The notes beneath the pieces are model-generated. The model made no database searches. It saw only the letters and a program-made list of their open reading frames with translations, and had not been told where the DNA came from. A stretch of DNA of 64,000 nt from Sanguinoderma infundibulare (taxonomy: Eukaryota > Basidiomycota > Agaricomycetes > Polyporales > Polyporaceae): contig JAVLRN010000006.1 in NCBI GenBank assembly GCA_032821775.1, positions 124,001-188,000 of the forward strand, read 5' to 3'. Both the position numbers and the translations under genes were made by a program. Shown piece by piece: positions 43,421 to 55,392 of this stretch (its first letter is position 1; the number at the start of each line of letters is the position of its first letter).

Positions 43421-44672
43421 TCACGAGATTTCGACGAAGCTGCGCCAGCTACGTGTTGACCCTTCACCGTCCCCGAAGTCGATGAAGTTGGCCAATGGAG
43501 ACAGCAGACTTTCCAGAGTCCCTCGTCGACTCCGGGTCTTTCTGGAACTCTGCGTCGACGACAGCCGATTGCGAATGCGGGACGTAGAGGGGGGAACAAC
43601 GATGTCCTCTTCCTCCTCGAGTACTTCGAGGAGCACGGGCTGAACGGCAGCGAGGACGGGCGCAGACGACGGATTGGAACTCGGGGAAGAAGAGGGCCCT
43701 TCGCGCTCGTCGAGGTCGAGGTCGTCCTCGTCGTCGCTCATGCTCATGAAGTTGCTCGGGCGAGAGCGATGGCGGGATTTGCGCTCGGCGCGGCCCTCGA
43801 GAGCAGCAAGGGCTGCGGAACGGTTCACCTGGCGTGTCCTGACCGAGACGGTGGAGCGCATCGAAGGGCGTGCCTGAAGGGGAACGGCAGCCGGAGCGGA
43901 GTGGGGTGGGCCCTCAAGCGAGGGGTAGGACGTCTGGAGAGCAGATGGGGACGTCGGGGGAGAGAAGGTGAAGTAAGAGCGCTCGAGGGGAGAGAGGAGG
44001 GGAGAGATGGGAGAGAGGATAGAAGGCTCCGAGTACGCAGGACGATGAAGGGACAATGGACCGCTGCTCATGATTGGCGAGAGACAGGGGGACAAGGTGA
44101 GGGACAGCTCTGCCGGACGCTTACGGCGGGGGACGGCGGGAAGCTGAGATGAAGGCACAGGCTTCGCACCAGGGAGACCCTCGCGAGACGAATGGCGCAC
44201 AAGGCTTTTACGGGGAAGAGCAGGGCCGACGAACGAAAAAGACGTGAACTGGGTGGACGGACTGGCATGACTGTTAGCAATGTCATACATGGTGACCGAC
44301 CCAAGAAAACATGACGCACGACATGGGAACGGGCCCTGTCATCGACGAGAAGCGGCCGAGGTCTGTTGTGGAACGCGAGGCCATGGTGTCTTTCCTGCGG
44401 AGGCTCATGGAACGCAACGACTGAGATTCGGCAAGGTCGAGAGAAAGGAAGGAGTTGCCGGCTTCACGACGGCGACGAGGGGCCAAGGTGAGGAAGATGG
44501 CGTCCTGGTCCGAGTTGGAAGACCCATAGATGCTTTCGACGCTGGCGTCGACCGGGAGGCTTTCGCGAGGTTCCTTCTGGCGGAGTTCGACCGAGGGCCG
44601 ACGGGAGGTGGAAGGGGTGTTGCTCTCAGAGAGGAGGCCCGAGGTGAAGAGTGGCGAGTACTGTGCGAACAT
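43421..44672 (-). CDS. Ser/Pro-rich hypothetical protein, 397 aa
   Basis: Exon 1 44672-44320, 58-bp intron (GTGCGT donor, GCTAAC branch site, CAG acceptor), exon 2 44261-43421; 398 codons, phase-consistent. Starts MFAQYSPLFTSGLL. The body is rich in Ser, Pro and Arg with many SP and RxxS sites (for example SPLLSPLERSYF), compatible with phosphorylation by proline-directed or basophilic kinases. An acidic run DDEDDLDLDE and an EVLEEEEDIVV stretch lie in the second half. The C-terminus is SLLSPLANFIDFGDGEG followed by SFVEIS, a short hydrophobic/acidic motif likely to be a conserved interaction site. No signal peptide, membrane segment or catalytic domain. Predicted to be intrinsically disordered and intracellular. 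Function unknown. Confidence 0.6.
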
Positions 44673-47600
44673 GGTGAAGGGGGGGCTGGGAGGGTCGTGA
44701 GCGATGTCAATGTCGTGAACGAGGATTGAGGATCGCCGACGCCGGCGGGAACGTCGAACACGACGAGGGGGGAGGACGGGGGAAGGCGGGGAGAGCCGCG
44801 TCGTGTTTATTATATGCCATCGAGCCAGCGTCGGGCACGCGTCGCGGTCTTGTTTTTCTCGGTCCTGCCCACACGTGGCCGCTAAGCCCCCCCAAGATCC
44901 CCATCGGGTCGTCCTGGCGCCAAAACGTGGTCCCGGGCATTTCACACCCCGTCACCCTTCACACAGGCCGTCGGGTGGTGGGATGCCACTCGTCCGCTTC
45001 GCCCGTCCTTCCCTCTCCGTCTTCTCCGCGTTCATTATCCACGCTTCCAACAGAACACCGCTCGGCATCCTGTCCCATCCTGTCCTGCATTGTCCTCCAT
45101 CGATCTCACGCGCCATTCGAAGCCACGATGCTCTGCGCTGACCACCAGATATCTTGGCGCTTCACGTCCGGTATCCGCGCCACAATCAGGTCCATCTAGC
45201 CATTCCGGGTGGTTATCTCGCCCACTGAGGCCCAGCGCCAGAAGGAACACGTCGCTCTGTGCTGAGCCTCTTGGCCGCGCCCTCTCCGGACTGCGTCCCG
45301 GTGGCTAAGCATTCCACCACGTGTCAATGGGCCTTTCCCCAGCCGCAGAAGATGACCTCAGTCCGACTCCCATCCGTTCTGGTCTGTGCTCGTCAAATTC
45401 TTCTCTGATCCCCGCCTGCTGTCCCGCCTCGATCAGCCGCAACACGAACCGGCCCAGAGGCTATCAGCCCTCGTCAGCTTCTTGTTCGTCTGTTGCCCGT
45501 CGCGCGGCGTCCGCATCTCAGCATTTGCGCGACATGCGACTTGCGGGCGCACAGCTCTGTCCGGATGCTATCGCGCTGTGCCACCACCACCGCACACACG
45601 CACACAACGTTCATGGGCACGAGTTCTGACGTTCAGGAACGCGCCCTCTCATTTTTGTTTTCGTGGGCGTTGTCTCAGTCTGTCCCCCCGGTGCGAACAC
45701 GTCCCGTGCTCCGTTCCTGCAGATCGCCCGCTCTCCCGCCTCTGCACGTCAAAAAAATCATTCGGTTTCGGTCCTAGCGTGGATTGGTCAGCACCGTGTG
45801 CGCTGGCCGCGGTTCGGACGCCAGTATACGGCCGCGGCACACCTGTGTACGCTGCACACTCATCCCAACAAACCGCCGGACGATCTCTCCCTGAAATCTT
45901 CAAGCCAGCAGAAGCGTGCGCCACCGGCACTCGTCTCCAGGCTGGGACCACTGCATGCCTTCTCCCGCCCTGTCTCCGTCGAAACCGCCGCATTTCCTCC
46001 TATCTCGATTCTCGAGTGCAGAACCACACCGGTTGCAGTACTCGTCCTTCCCTCAGCACTCGATTCGCACCACGATAGATTATTTTTGTGTGCATCGCAC
46101 GCGGGGCTCCTCGGGCCAAGGTCTCGCCTCGCTTCCTGTTGCCCTTCGGATCATCTCTCGCACTCTAACCATACTGCCCTGCCAATGGTCTATATCGAGC
46201 TCGACGTCGACTTCGCGTACAGCTGATGCGTGACGGACGACGGGTCGCCTTCGATAAGAACAAAAACAACGATGCTTACATCGGGCGGCAACACTGCCAA
46301 ATTCGGATGAATGTCGGCTACGTGTGTACATTGTCGGCCGACGCTGATGGGCTGACAGTGATAGAGTTGATGGCGGCCGCCAGCGCCACGCTCGCGAGAA
46401 GCGCATCCCAGGCTCGTCCCGTCGGCTTCCTTGACGTCTCACTGTTCACAGGCCCCCGACGCGAAGCCACAACAAGGTTATGTACTGGCAGTACTGGCAA
46501 CAATAAGCCCGATTCGCGAACTCCCTCCAACTCCCCACCCCGCCTATCTGCGCCCTTCCTTATTGTCCTCGCTGCAGCTTCCGAAATTCGCTCGCTTCTC
46601 GCGATACAAGCACTCTATGGCATCGAAACAAGGCCATCTATCACCCTTCGTGAGTCGTCCGATGTCATACTGTTCCTCACCAAATCAATTGCGCCTGATC
46701 CGCCCCCAGCGGACCGTCCGCGCCCACTGTATTTACGTTCAAGGTTCCCGAGTCCCGACGGAGTTACAGATGTAACACGGACGCGCGTCGGGCGTCGGTC
46801 GATGGCTCGATTAGGCAAGTTGCCAGCTCCGGCCCTTGAAACACGATCGGTTCCGGCACTTGGCACTGGCACTGCTCCTGGGCGCCATTCATCATAATTT
46901 TAATAAATGATGCTCCGGCGCCCGGTGGCCAATGACGACCGCCACCGTCGGTTCGGTCGCTCGACGACGCTCGGTCACGGTTGCGTGTTCCGGTTCCGGA
47001 GCACGGCGCGACCGTCCGAGACAAGCGAGGGTCGTTGGTGGGTCGTGTGTGGGCTGTCAGGCTGAGACCGCTGTATGCGGTCTAAACCATGACCCTCATC
47101 GACATCGATGGGCTTGACACCGAACACGATGCTTGACCCCATCAGCAGCGAGCTGGGGATGGGGATGTCAGGCGGAACTAGTACTGTTGGCGCGCTCGGC
47201 GAAGTTTTCTGGCTCAGGCTTCAAGTTCCTCGGATGATTCGATCGCGTCGACGTCATTGACAGCACTGGCCGGAGCGCGTCACTGACCGGACGACCGTCG
47301 GCATCCTTGAGGCCCGGAGAATAGTTTACTTCAGTCTACGGCGATGACGCAGTCGTTTGCCCGGGCGCCGCCTCGTCGTCTTAGAGGACCTCAGGCGACA
47401 CTCGGGTTTATCAACGAGGAGCCTCGAGGAGCCAGGACTGACTTGGTTGATTGACACTAACACCATGTGCGTGTCCTCTGAACGTGTCTTTGGCAATCGA
47501 GTCGCTCTGAGCTGACACGTTGCTTTTGCTGTCATGATACTTATCCAGATGAGCCTGACTCAGGAGCCAGACGCAGCTTCGGGCGAGACGCCGACTCGGA

Positions 47601-47920
47601 CGTCTTGACAACGGCGCAGTCTCCTCGCAGGGGGGCTGGTCTGTCACCCGAAACGCAGGCTAGAGGATAGAACGCGAAAGAGCTTCGAGTCCTCGCCCGT
47701 TGAACGTTCGGATGATGGTGAGTCGAATCTTCGTCTGCGGGCCGCAGCCGCAGCGTTTAGTGTTTGGTGCTGGTGCTGAACGGAACGTTAACGTTGAGCG
47801 GCGCAGGTCCGTGGCCCGGCGCGCGTTCAAGTTTCCAAGCTTTCAAGCCATATTCTGCCTTCACAGGCTCGGGCGATCCGCATGTTCTGGAGGGTATGAT
47901 GCGGATGCGAATGCGCATTC

Positions 47921-47946
47921 GCATGACATGACATGACATGACATGT
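47921..47946. repeat. ACATG pentanucleotide repeat
   Basis: About five consecutive CATGA/ACATG units directly after an ATGCGCATTCGCAT palindromic stretch. Non-coding. Confidence 0.8.
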
Positions 47947-48617
47947 CTTGCGTCCGGCCTTGCCGCAGGGCCAACATACCCCCGAACCCCTTTGTTCTCC
48001 TCCCGGCGACGATCTCGTCCGCTCGGTTAGTGTTGGTTAGTGTTTTTAATATTATGCCCAGCTGCCCCCACGCGTATCACGGGATGGCATGTTCACATCC
48101 TCACCACGACTTGCTAGCTCGCATCAGGCCCGTCCGCACCTTGTTACGCCCCGGAGTGACATGGGACGCCGACCGTGGCCGGATCACGAACTAGTGCGCA
48201 GGGTAGGGCGAGCTTGACAATCACAAGAATATTAGAATGTGGCATCGCTGATCGGGTCAAACCTCAAGCCCCACCAAGGGTGAACGCGAACGCTGAACAT
48301 GAACATGTGGCCAAGCCTTAAGGGCTCGGGCGCGGCGGGGCCGCGGCGCAGTCAGAGTGCGTATATGCTGTGTTGTTCGGATGACATGTTCCTCACGCTC
48401 ATGCTATTGTAACTTGGACAGTGGCGCGACGCAAGTGGACGCGGCGTTGTTAGAGTTTTGGTGGCCTTACACACAAGCTTTGGCTAGTGGTGGGGTGGGC
48501 CGATGTTCGGGTACGCCGTGCGCTTCTTTGGGCATAGCTTTGCCTGCAGGGCTTTATGGGCGTGGGCGTGGGGAACGTACGAGACATTCGAGATCGCTGA
48601 CGCCTTCCATTCGACAA

Positions 48618-48667
48618 TCGTTTGCTATCTAAGTTGTCGGACCGTTTGCTATCTAGGTTGTCGGACG
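48618..48667. repeat. 24-bp tandem duplication
   Basis: Two adjacent copies of CGTTTGCTATCTARGTTGTC plus GGAC, differing at one position. Confidence 0.8.
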
Positions 48668-50063
48668 AGGACGTCTTGCCTTACACTCAAGCTTACCAAC
48701 AAGATTCCCTCCGGCAGGTGCGTCTTGCGTCTTGCGCCATCGACGGCTTACTGTACATCCTCGTACTAACTTCAAATGCCCTGACCAGTTTTACACATCA
48801 AGGTGAAGACATTTCTACATACTCCATTCATGCGCTCCTGCAACGGCGGCCGAGCAATGCGCATCACGGAATGAACGTCTTGTCAGCCCCAGTGCGTTTC
48901 GTCTCGACTCTCCAGGGCTGGCTGAAAACACCGTTCCCTCACCATGTCACTTCTCACAGCCTCTGGCGGGGCGCCGGCGAATGACGCCAAGTATGTGCGC
49001 TCGCCGCTCGCATCTAAATGGATTAGCATGGGGCGATCAGCGCTACATCCCTGGCCCCTGATATGCATTCAATGCTTCATGACGCTTCGGGGTGACATGA
49101 CGTTCTCTGTTAACATTCTCCATGTCGAGCCTGTCCTGTGAGCACTGGAGAGAGCGCGCGCGTCCCCGGGGGCGCGTAACATTATTGCGCTGATGAACGT
49201 TGGGCAGTTCGCGCGTTTTGGATGACCGTGTCTCACCGAGACGTCGTCGAGTTGAAAGTTACTTATCCAACACGCATCGCGTGCGACCGCTTACTTCGGT
49301 GAGGTGTGTCACCGCATGTGACCCTTGCGTGTCAACGGTGCTCCACTGACTATAAACTATGTCTTGTATTTCTCGTTCACGGATGTCAGCCCAAGCGTCA
49401 TGCGGTGACGGCGCCCGCGTCAAAAGGACCACAGAATGGTGTTCCAATACCGCTCGGATTCGTACGTTATCGATCTTCTCGCCTGTGGTCGATTTTACCT
49501 GAAATCTGTGCGCAGGACTTCTACCCAAAACGCGACCTGTTTCGCGCTCGAGCCGAAACGTCATTCGGAACACGAACTGAGGGGTGTGCGGGCCCGGCTC
49601 CCGGCATCCGGCCGGGCCGTGATGCGGATGAGCAAGGACCCACTCAGCGAAAGTCGAGGTGGCACCGTACACACACGATCTGTGCATCGCGGTTACATAT
49701 CCACCCATCTCGACGGAAATCGCGTCCGCCGGGATCCCATCCATCCCATCCTCCATTCCACAGCCTGCGACGTCGGACACCGTGGGTAGAGCACACCTCC
49801 CCGCTGTCACTCGTCTGTCCACGAACGCGTTCGGGGTCGCATGGGCGCGGCCTCGTGGATCAGACGCACGGCGGCGCAGGCGACCATATACACCACATAA
49901 CTCTCACCGCCGCAGGAACTTGGAACTTCGCGCGGACAGGCGCGCGCCCATTCCAGTATAACCGCGCGGCGGTGAGTGTTTTAGACTCCAACGAGCCAAT
50001 CACGGTGTGTATGCGCATCGTTCTGAGGACACAAGCTGAACTTTGTCACATTGGCCCTTTCGC

Positions 50064-50443
50064 AGGATCGCGCGCATGAGAAGCGGACGAGGGTCTCGAC
50101 CCGTGGCCGTCCGCTGTCGCTCAGTGCTCATCTCCGGTTGCGGTCGCCCTCTCCTCAGAACTCAAATGTCAAATCTCGCCGCGCGGCGATCACACCCACT
50201 GCAGTGCACGTCAATGAAGTTCGAGTCTGTTTTTTCTTCGCCTTCCACGACACGATGGCGCCTGGTTGCGGTTACTACGCCGCCGCGTGCATCACGCGAG
50301 GCCTCGCGACCTCCGCCAACGTCTGCACTCTGAGTTCCGGTGTTCAGAACCGCCCGCACACCCGAAGTCCCACTGCCCGACGGATGCAATACAGCATTTG
50401 TAACCTCGGTAACGCGACGGGCTCCAGAAGAAGCCAAGCCTAG
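50064..50443 (-). repeat. Dispersed repeat, copy 2
   Basis: Reverse-complement partner of 38308-38695. Conserved blocks include the stretch encoding VTEVTN and the Asp-Val-Gly-Gly-Gly-Arg region when read on the minus strand. It carries scattered indels that shift frames relative to copy 1, so neither copy is clearly a functional gene. Confidence 0.7.
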
Positions 50444-50449
50444 CTAATA

Positions 50450-52700
50450 GCCGGCCGCTCGCATGCCTGCCACCCTCCCCTCGTGCGGCTTGGCTTCTCG
50501 GCTCTTCACATCGCGGGTTGGGCTGCGATGGGGACAGGAATTGGACTCGGAGAACGTGAGTCAGTCTCGCTCCGTGTGTTCCTCGAGGCGCGCCGTGTGG
50601 CGTTCAGCTGATTGACTCTTGAGTCTTGGGTCTCCACCTCAACCTCCTGTCGCGGTGTGCATAGGCCACGACTTCGAGTTTGAACTCGGCTTGAGCTCGG
50701 CGCGAAGCCTCTTGCTCTGAACTCGTTTTCTTCTTCGCCCGAGGTTTTTTGTAGGGCACGCAAGGAGGTTCGAGTTCCCTATGGCGCAGCTGTGCTTGGG
50801 GGTTCGACGGACTGCTTCGTACAGTAAGGTACCGCGCTACGTGTCCGTCGTGGACTTGCTGCTGGACTGACGTTGTCGTCAATAGGTCGTCTGCTGCAGC
50901 GGAGAGATGGAACTGTCCTGTCGTTTGGTGTCTTTATAACCCATCGATAGCGTCCCCCTTCCGACAATTCCCCACCAAGGGACCATATCGACGAACACAG
51001 GGTTATCCTGAAGAGAACGCTTTCGCGAACCTCTCTCCGTAGACATGTGGGTGCTTCGAGCTGTTTTCCTTACTTTTCCCGACCAGGAACTGTGTCCAGG
51101 TCGCCGTGTTCGCGGGAGACAGGACGATCCGGCTGATGACGAGCTCTTGGGTCTTCTGTACGTACACTTTTGCCTTGATGTTTTGATCCGGACTCCTGAC
51201 ATGCGCGGTCCTCGCGCGCGACGGCGCTGGCCAGGAACATATGGTGCCTTGGACTTCGAGAAGGTCTGTTTGTTCACCTCCAATGCGTGCGACCAACTCT
51301 TTACGAAGTCGGAAATTTGGAACTTTGCAGAACACCCACGTCTCCCAGCTGGTTCCAGTATCTTGGCGTGTTACCGACTCGAGTACTGTTAGCAACAGAG
51401 GATGAGCGCAGTGCGCATTCAGGTATGTTTCCTGCGCATATGTCATCGATGCAGACTATGGGATGTGTTTGTGTCTTCGTGCCTGATTGCTGATGTCTGA
51501 TGTCGTTTGAAATACACAGATGCGAGAAATATTCCCACCTCTCTGACGCCACGCCCGCTGATGTTTCTTCTCTTCTCAGACTCTAGCATCGACGATGAAG
51601 ACCGATAGAGGATAGGCACATTCTTCGCCCGCAGTTGCGGCAGCGGAGGGAAATCAAGGTACGAGAACAATCAGAAAACGGAACTAATTTTGGCATGGGT
51701 GGCACATATTGCGAAATCAAGAAGAACACAACATGTCTACACGGGCTATCGAACGCTGACCAGCAAGTCGGCTGTATCGACCAATAGCATGTCGACGCAT
51801 TGACGCTGTCGCGTCATACAGGCACTCTACTCGTCGAGTCCAAGGTCCGAGTCCGAGGCGCGGGTCTGGTTTTGCATGGCTCACGCCTGCTCTTATCATG
51901 TCCGCTTTGCAACGTCCAGCACTCGTCGTCGCCCTGCTGGAGACAGTGTGTAAGTAGCGACAACACGAGCAGTCTTGTGGAGATGTCCCGGGCGCGCGGA
52001 GTATGTATGCCGCTTCAAGTTGGGTTGGTACATGAATCAGCCCTAATTGCAATTCAGATTGATCCGGAATGACCCCCGGACTCGCATTCTTACAGTTACC
52101 ATCTGAATGATGCAAGTTTTGGCACCGCGGCATCGGGGCACAAGGGGTGATCGCCCTTGAAAGAGACAAACAGCATTTCAACTTCACCTCGGAATGCACA
52201 GCGAGTATCGCGTGGTGGGTGTCCTCGATCCCTATACGTATCTTATATCTGAGACGTCCCATGCACAGACACTATTTCTTGAGCTGGAAATCGGATTGTC
52301 TTCGTCCTTGATTGAATGTCCGTCAAGGCGATTGGTGCCTGGGGCCCGGCATCTTGACTGCGTAGTGGTGATGGTAGTGATGGATTGACCCAGCGCCCAC
52401 CGCAGACGCCTCTGACGTTGATCACACAGACTTGCAAGCTGTGAGTGTCACATACCGCTCAAGCCTCTCACTGATGGATCTTACTGCATATAGTTGGAAT
52501 TCGGATTGGAATTACATACCGGTCTGCCGCGCCGACCTTCGCAGCTGAAGATTTGTCAAACCTGCTCTCGCATTGTAAGGAACATGTTCGTTTGGTATGT
52601 TGCCGGGAGCTGTCCTCCAAGGGCGATCCATCACGTTTTGTGTGTTCCCCTGGGTAGAGCGCACTTATCGAGTTGATCATCGAGCTCGACGTGCCCTGGC
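50450..52700. other. Intergenic region, no gene recognised
   Basis: Frames of 130-180 codons on the minus strand (50879-51283, 51003-51446, 51717-52262) lack motifs. No transposon ends found. Confidence 0.5.
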
Positions 52701-52710
52701 GACAGCACCA

Positions 52711-52717
52711 TATAAGG
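52711..52717 (+). promoter_or_regulatory. TATA box of the carboxylesterase gene
   Basis: TATAAGG lies 56 bp before the ATG at 52767, a normal fungal core-promoter distance. Confidence 0.55.
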
Positions 52718-52766
52718 TGTCGAGGGGGAGGATACCCGCGCTCATCCCCGACGACCTTGCTACGCC

Positions 52767-54899
52767 ATGCTGTTGACTACATTCCTTTCTTCAGTTCTCC
52801 TCCTCGTTCAACCATGGCTCGTCCACGGTGTTGCTGTCCCGCGGGCATCCAACCCTACCGTCTCACTCGGCGGGGCGACCGTCATCGGAACCACGAACGG
52901 TTCGGTTGACTCCTTCCTGGGTATCCCGTTCGCCCAGCCTCCGTACGTCCCTTACTCTGGATCTCTCTTAGCTACAGAAGATCGCTGAAACAGGAGAACA
53001 GCGTTGGAGACCTTCGTCTTCGCGCTCCGCAGCTTCTTACTTCTTACAACGGAACAGTCAACGCCACCACGGCCGGAAACCAATGCGTCCAGCAAGCACT
53101 GACGCTGCCTTCTGGCGTTCCGGATGCATTGTTGGCGGACGTCGCTCCTTTCGTGAGCGCTTTTGGCGGGAACCCCGACGTTCCGCAGAGCGAGGACTGT
53201 GCGTTTTCGCTTTCCGTTCACCTCATGCAGTCTGCAACTCAACTCTGTTGGGGACATAGGTTTAAACATCAACGTCGTTCGTCCCGCTAATACGCAAGCT
53301 GGAGCGAAGCTCCCCGTGGTCGTCGTATGTGCTATGCTTTTTGGGAGGGTTGACATGTGGTGCTCAAGCTTGTCCCAGTGGATTTACGGCGGCGCATTTG
53401 CTTTTGGTTCAAACTCATTGTAAGTGAAACCAGTCTCGCTCGAGTCGCAACTGCCATCGCTTACCATCCGCTCGTCATGCAGATACGATGGTACTCCTAT
53501 CGTACAGACGTCTATCGATCTTGGCGAACCTGTTATTTACGTCGCCATGAACTATCGCCTTCACGTGCTTGGATTCCTCGGTGGCAGCGAGGTCAAGCAG
53601 GCTGGCGTCGGAAACCTAGGTCTTCTGGATCGTAGGTGACCTTTTACCATCCGTCTCTTTCATGCTCATCAGTCCGCTTCTCCTCGTAGAGCGCGCCGCT
53701 CTTCACTGGGTCAACCAATTTATCTCTTCCTTCGGTGGCGACCCGAGCAAGGTCACGATGTGAGTCCCTACACGTCGCCTCCCAATGCAACGTAAGATTG
53801 ACACGCTTTCTCGTCAAGTTGGGGGGAGAGTGCCGGTTCGATCTCAGTCGCGTTGCAGATGCTCTCCAGCCACGGTACGGAGAACCTGTTCCGTGGTGCG
53901 ATCATGAACTCTGGCGCTGCCCCTCCCACTGGCGACATCGCCGAGCTTCAGCCGACCTACGACTTTGTCGTTAGCGAGGTGGGCTGCTCCGGGGCGTCCG
54001 ACACCCTCGCCTGCCTGCGCACCGTTTCCCTTGACAGCCTCCTCGCGGCAGCGAACCAGACTCCCACCGTTGTATCCTTCGCTGGCATCCACACACCCTA
54101 TCACCCTCGTGCTGATGGCACCTTCATAACCGAGGCCCCCCAGCAGCTGGCCCTCTCTGGCGGCTTGGCGAAGATTCCTTTCATCATCGGTGACGTTAAG
54201 GACGAGGGAACTCTCTTCTCGCTCGGTAGCATGAACATCACGTATGTCGATGCTTCGCATGCATCCGCATTTAGCCGCTGAGATTTCTTTTGCAGCACCG
54301 ATGACGAGTTTGCGAGCTACGTCTCCCAGAACTGGTTCCCCGGCTCCACAGTCTCAGACCTGTCAAACCTCGTGAAGCTCTACCCTTCCAATGTCTCTGC
54401 TGGCTCGCCTTTCGACACCCTCACCGCCAACGCGTTTAGCCCCCAGTACAAGCGCATCGCTGCCCTCCAGGGCGACTGGATATTCCAGGCTCCCCGCCGC
54501 TTGCTCTTGGACACATACTCGTGCGTTCAGACTGCCTACAGCTTCCGTGCGTTTTTTTTCTTGTTTTGTTCTGCCTTGGATAACAGCAATCTCATTATTC
54601 GTCACCTAACAGTCTACGCGCGTGGCGACTTCCCCGGGGTCGGTGACGGCCACGGCAGCGACCTCTTCGACGCGTACGGCCCCGGAGACATGACGCAGTA
54701 CTTCGTACGCTTCGTGAACAGCCTCAACCCCAACGCGAAGGGTGCCGTACAGTGGCCTGCGTTCAATCCCATCTACCGCCCGACTCTGACCTTCTCCGAC
54801 AACACCAGCAACCCGCTGCAGGTGACCACGGACACCTATCGCCTTCTGGGAATGACGGAGGTCCGCAAGCTCTCTCTTCAATTCCCGCTGCAGGCGTGA
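52767..54899 (+). CDS. Secreted type-B carboxylesterase/lipase, nine exons, 552 aa
   Basis: Alpha/beta-hydrolase that should cleave carboxylic esters outside the cell. Exons: 52767-52942, 53002-53198, 53260-53324, 53379-53419, 53483-53631, 53690-53759, 53819-54241, 54296-54546 and 54613-54899; every GT-AG junction keeps phase. Signal peptide in residues 1-22. Family landmarks in order: VDSFLGIPFAQPP, SEDCLNINV, the oxyanion segment WIYGGAF, VIYVAMNYRLHVLGFL, the nucleophile elbow WGESAGS (catalytic Ser), GDVKDEGTLF with the likely acidic residue, and GHGSDLF with the likely catalytic His. Length fits the family (500-560 aa). Several Asn-x-Thr/Ser sites suggest glycosylation. Substrate cannot be told: sterol esters, phenolic esters and triglycerides are all possible. 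It faces the fused reductase gene (convergent, about 490 bp apart). Confidence 0.92.
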
Positions 54900-55392
54900 T
54901 CTGCGCGTCTTTCATCACTGTGCTGAAGTCGTCCCTCCCCACCGTAACGGATGAGTCGGACGCTCTCGATGTTATCCGCTCCTTTGCTAGGGCTCCGCTT
55001 TAAAACTTATCACTTATATACAGTATACCACACGTTACGGCGATACAGCCTGTACGCTAATGTTAGTAGTGGCTCGAGGTGGACCATGGTCATCGTCAAC
55101 TGGGAGTACATTATGGAGTTGTACATACGTATATCCATGTAATAATATATCGCGACACAATCTTGCCACGTTCCGCAACGAGGAGGTGGACTTCCTGACC
55201 CAGCTCAGTCTTACGGAGCGTCTTTGACTTCCGCTTAGCTGTAGCGTGGCGTTGTAGGAGATGCAAGGCCGAGGTCAAGAGCGCACCGTAACCAGGATCC
55301 AGTAACATTCGCGCTAACTACCAAGACACGCTGGAATATGTATTCGTTTCCCGCATTCCTGAATGTCTGCGAGGCTCGTTCAAACACGTGGA
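54900..55392. other. Intergenic region between convergent genes
   Basis: AT-rich around 55000-55150, suitable for 3' ends of both neighbours. Nothing else seen. Confidence 0.55.

Larger units (their letters stand above)
44680..50063. other. 5.4-kb region without a recognisable gene
   Basis: Long frames exist (plus 45386-46078, plus 46226-46897, minus 49259-49822), but none shows a domain, a signal peptide with a sensible mature part, or introns that improve it. Small repeats occur at 47921 and 48618. AT-rich short patches near 46890-46910 and 48040-48055 are not structured. Likely intergenic or decayed sequence. Confidence 0.5.

Noticed and set aside
49259..49822. 187-codon minus-strand ORF and overlapping 257-codon plus-strand ORF at 49306-50079
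   Set aside because: Neither has a motif, splice support or promoter element, and they overlap each other and the dispersed repeat.
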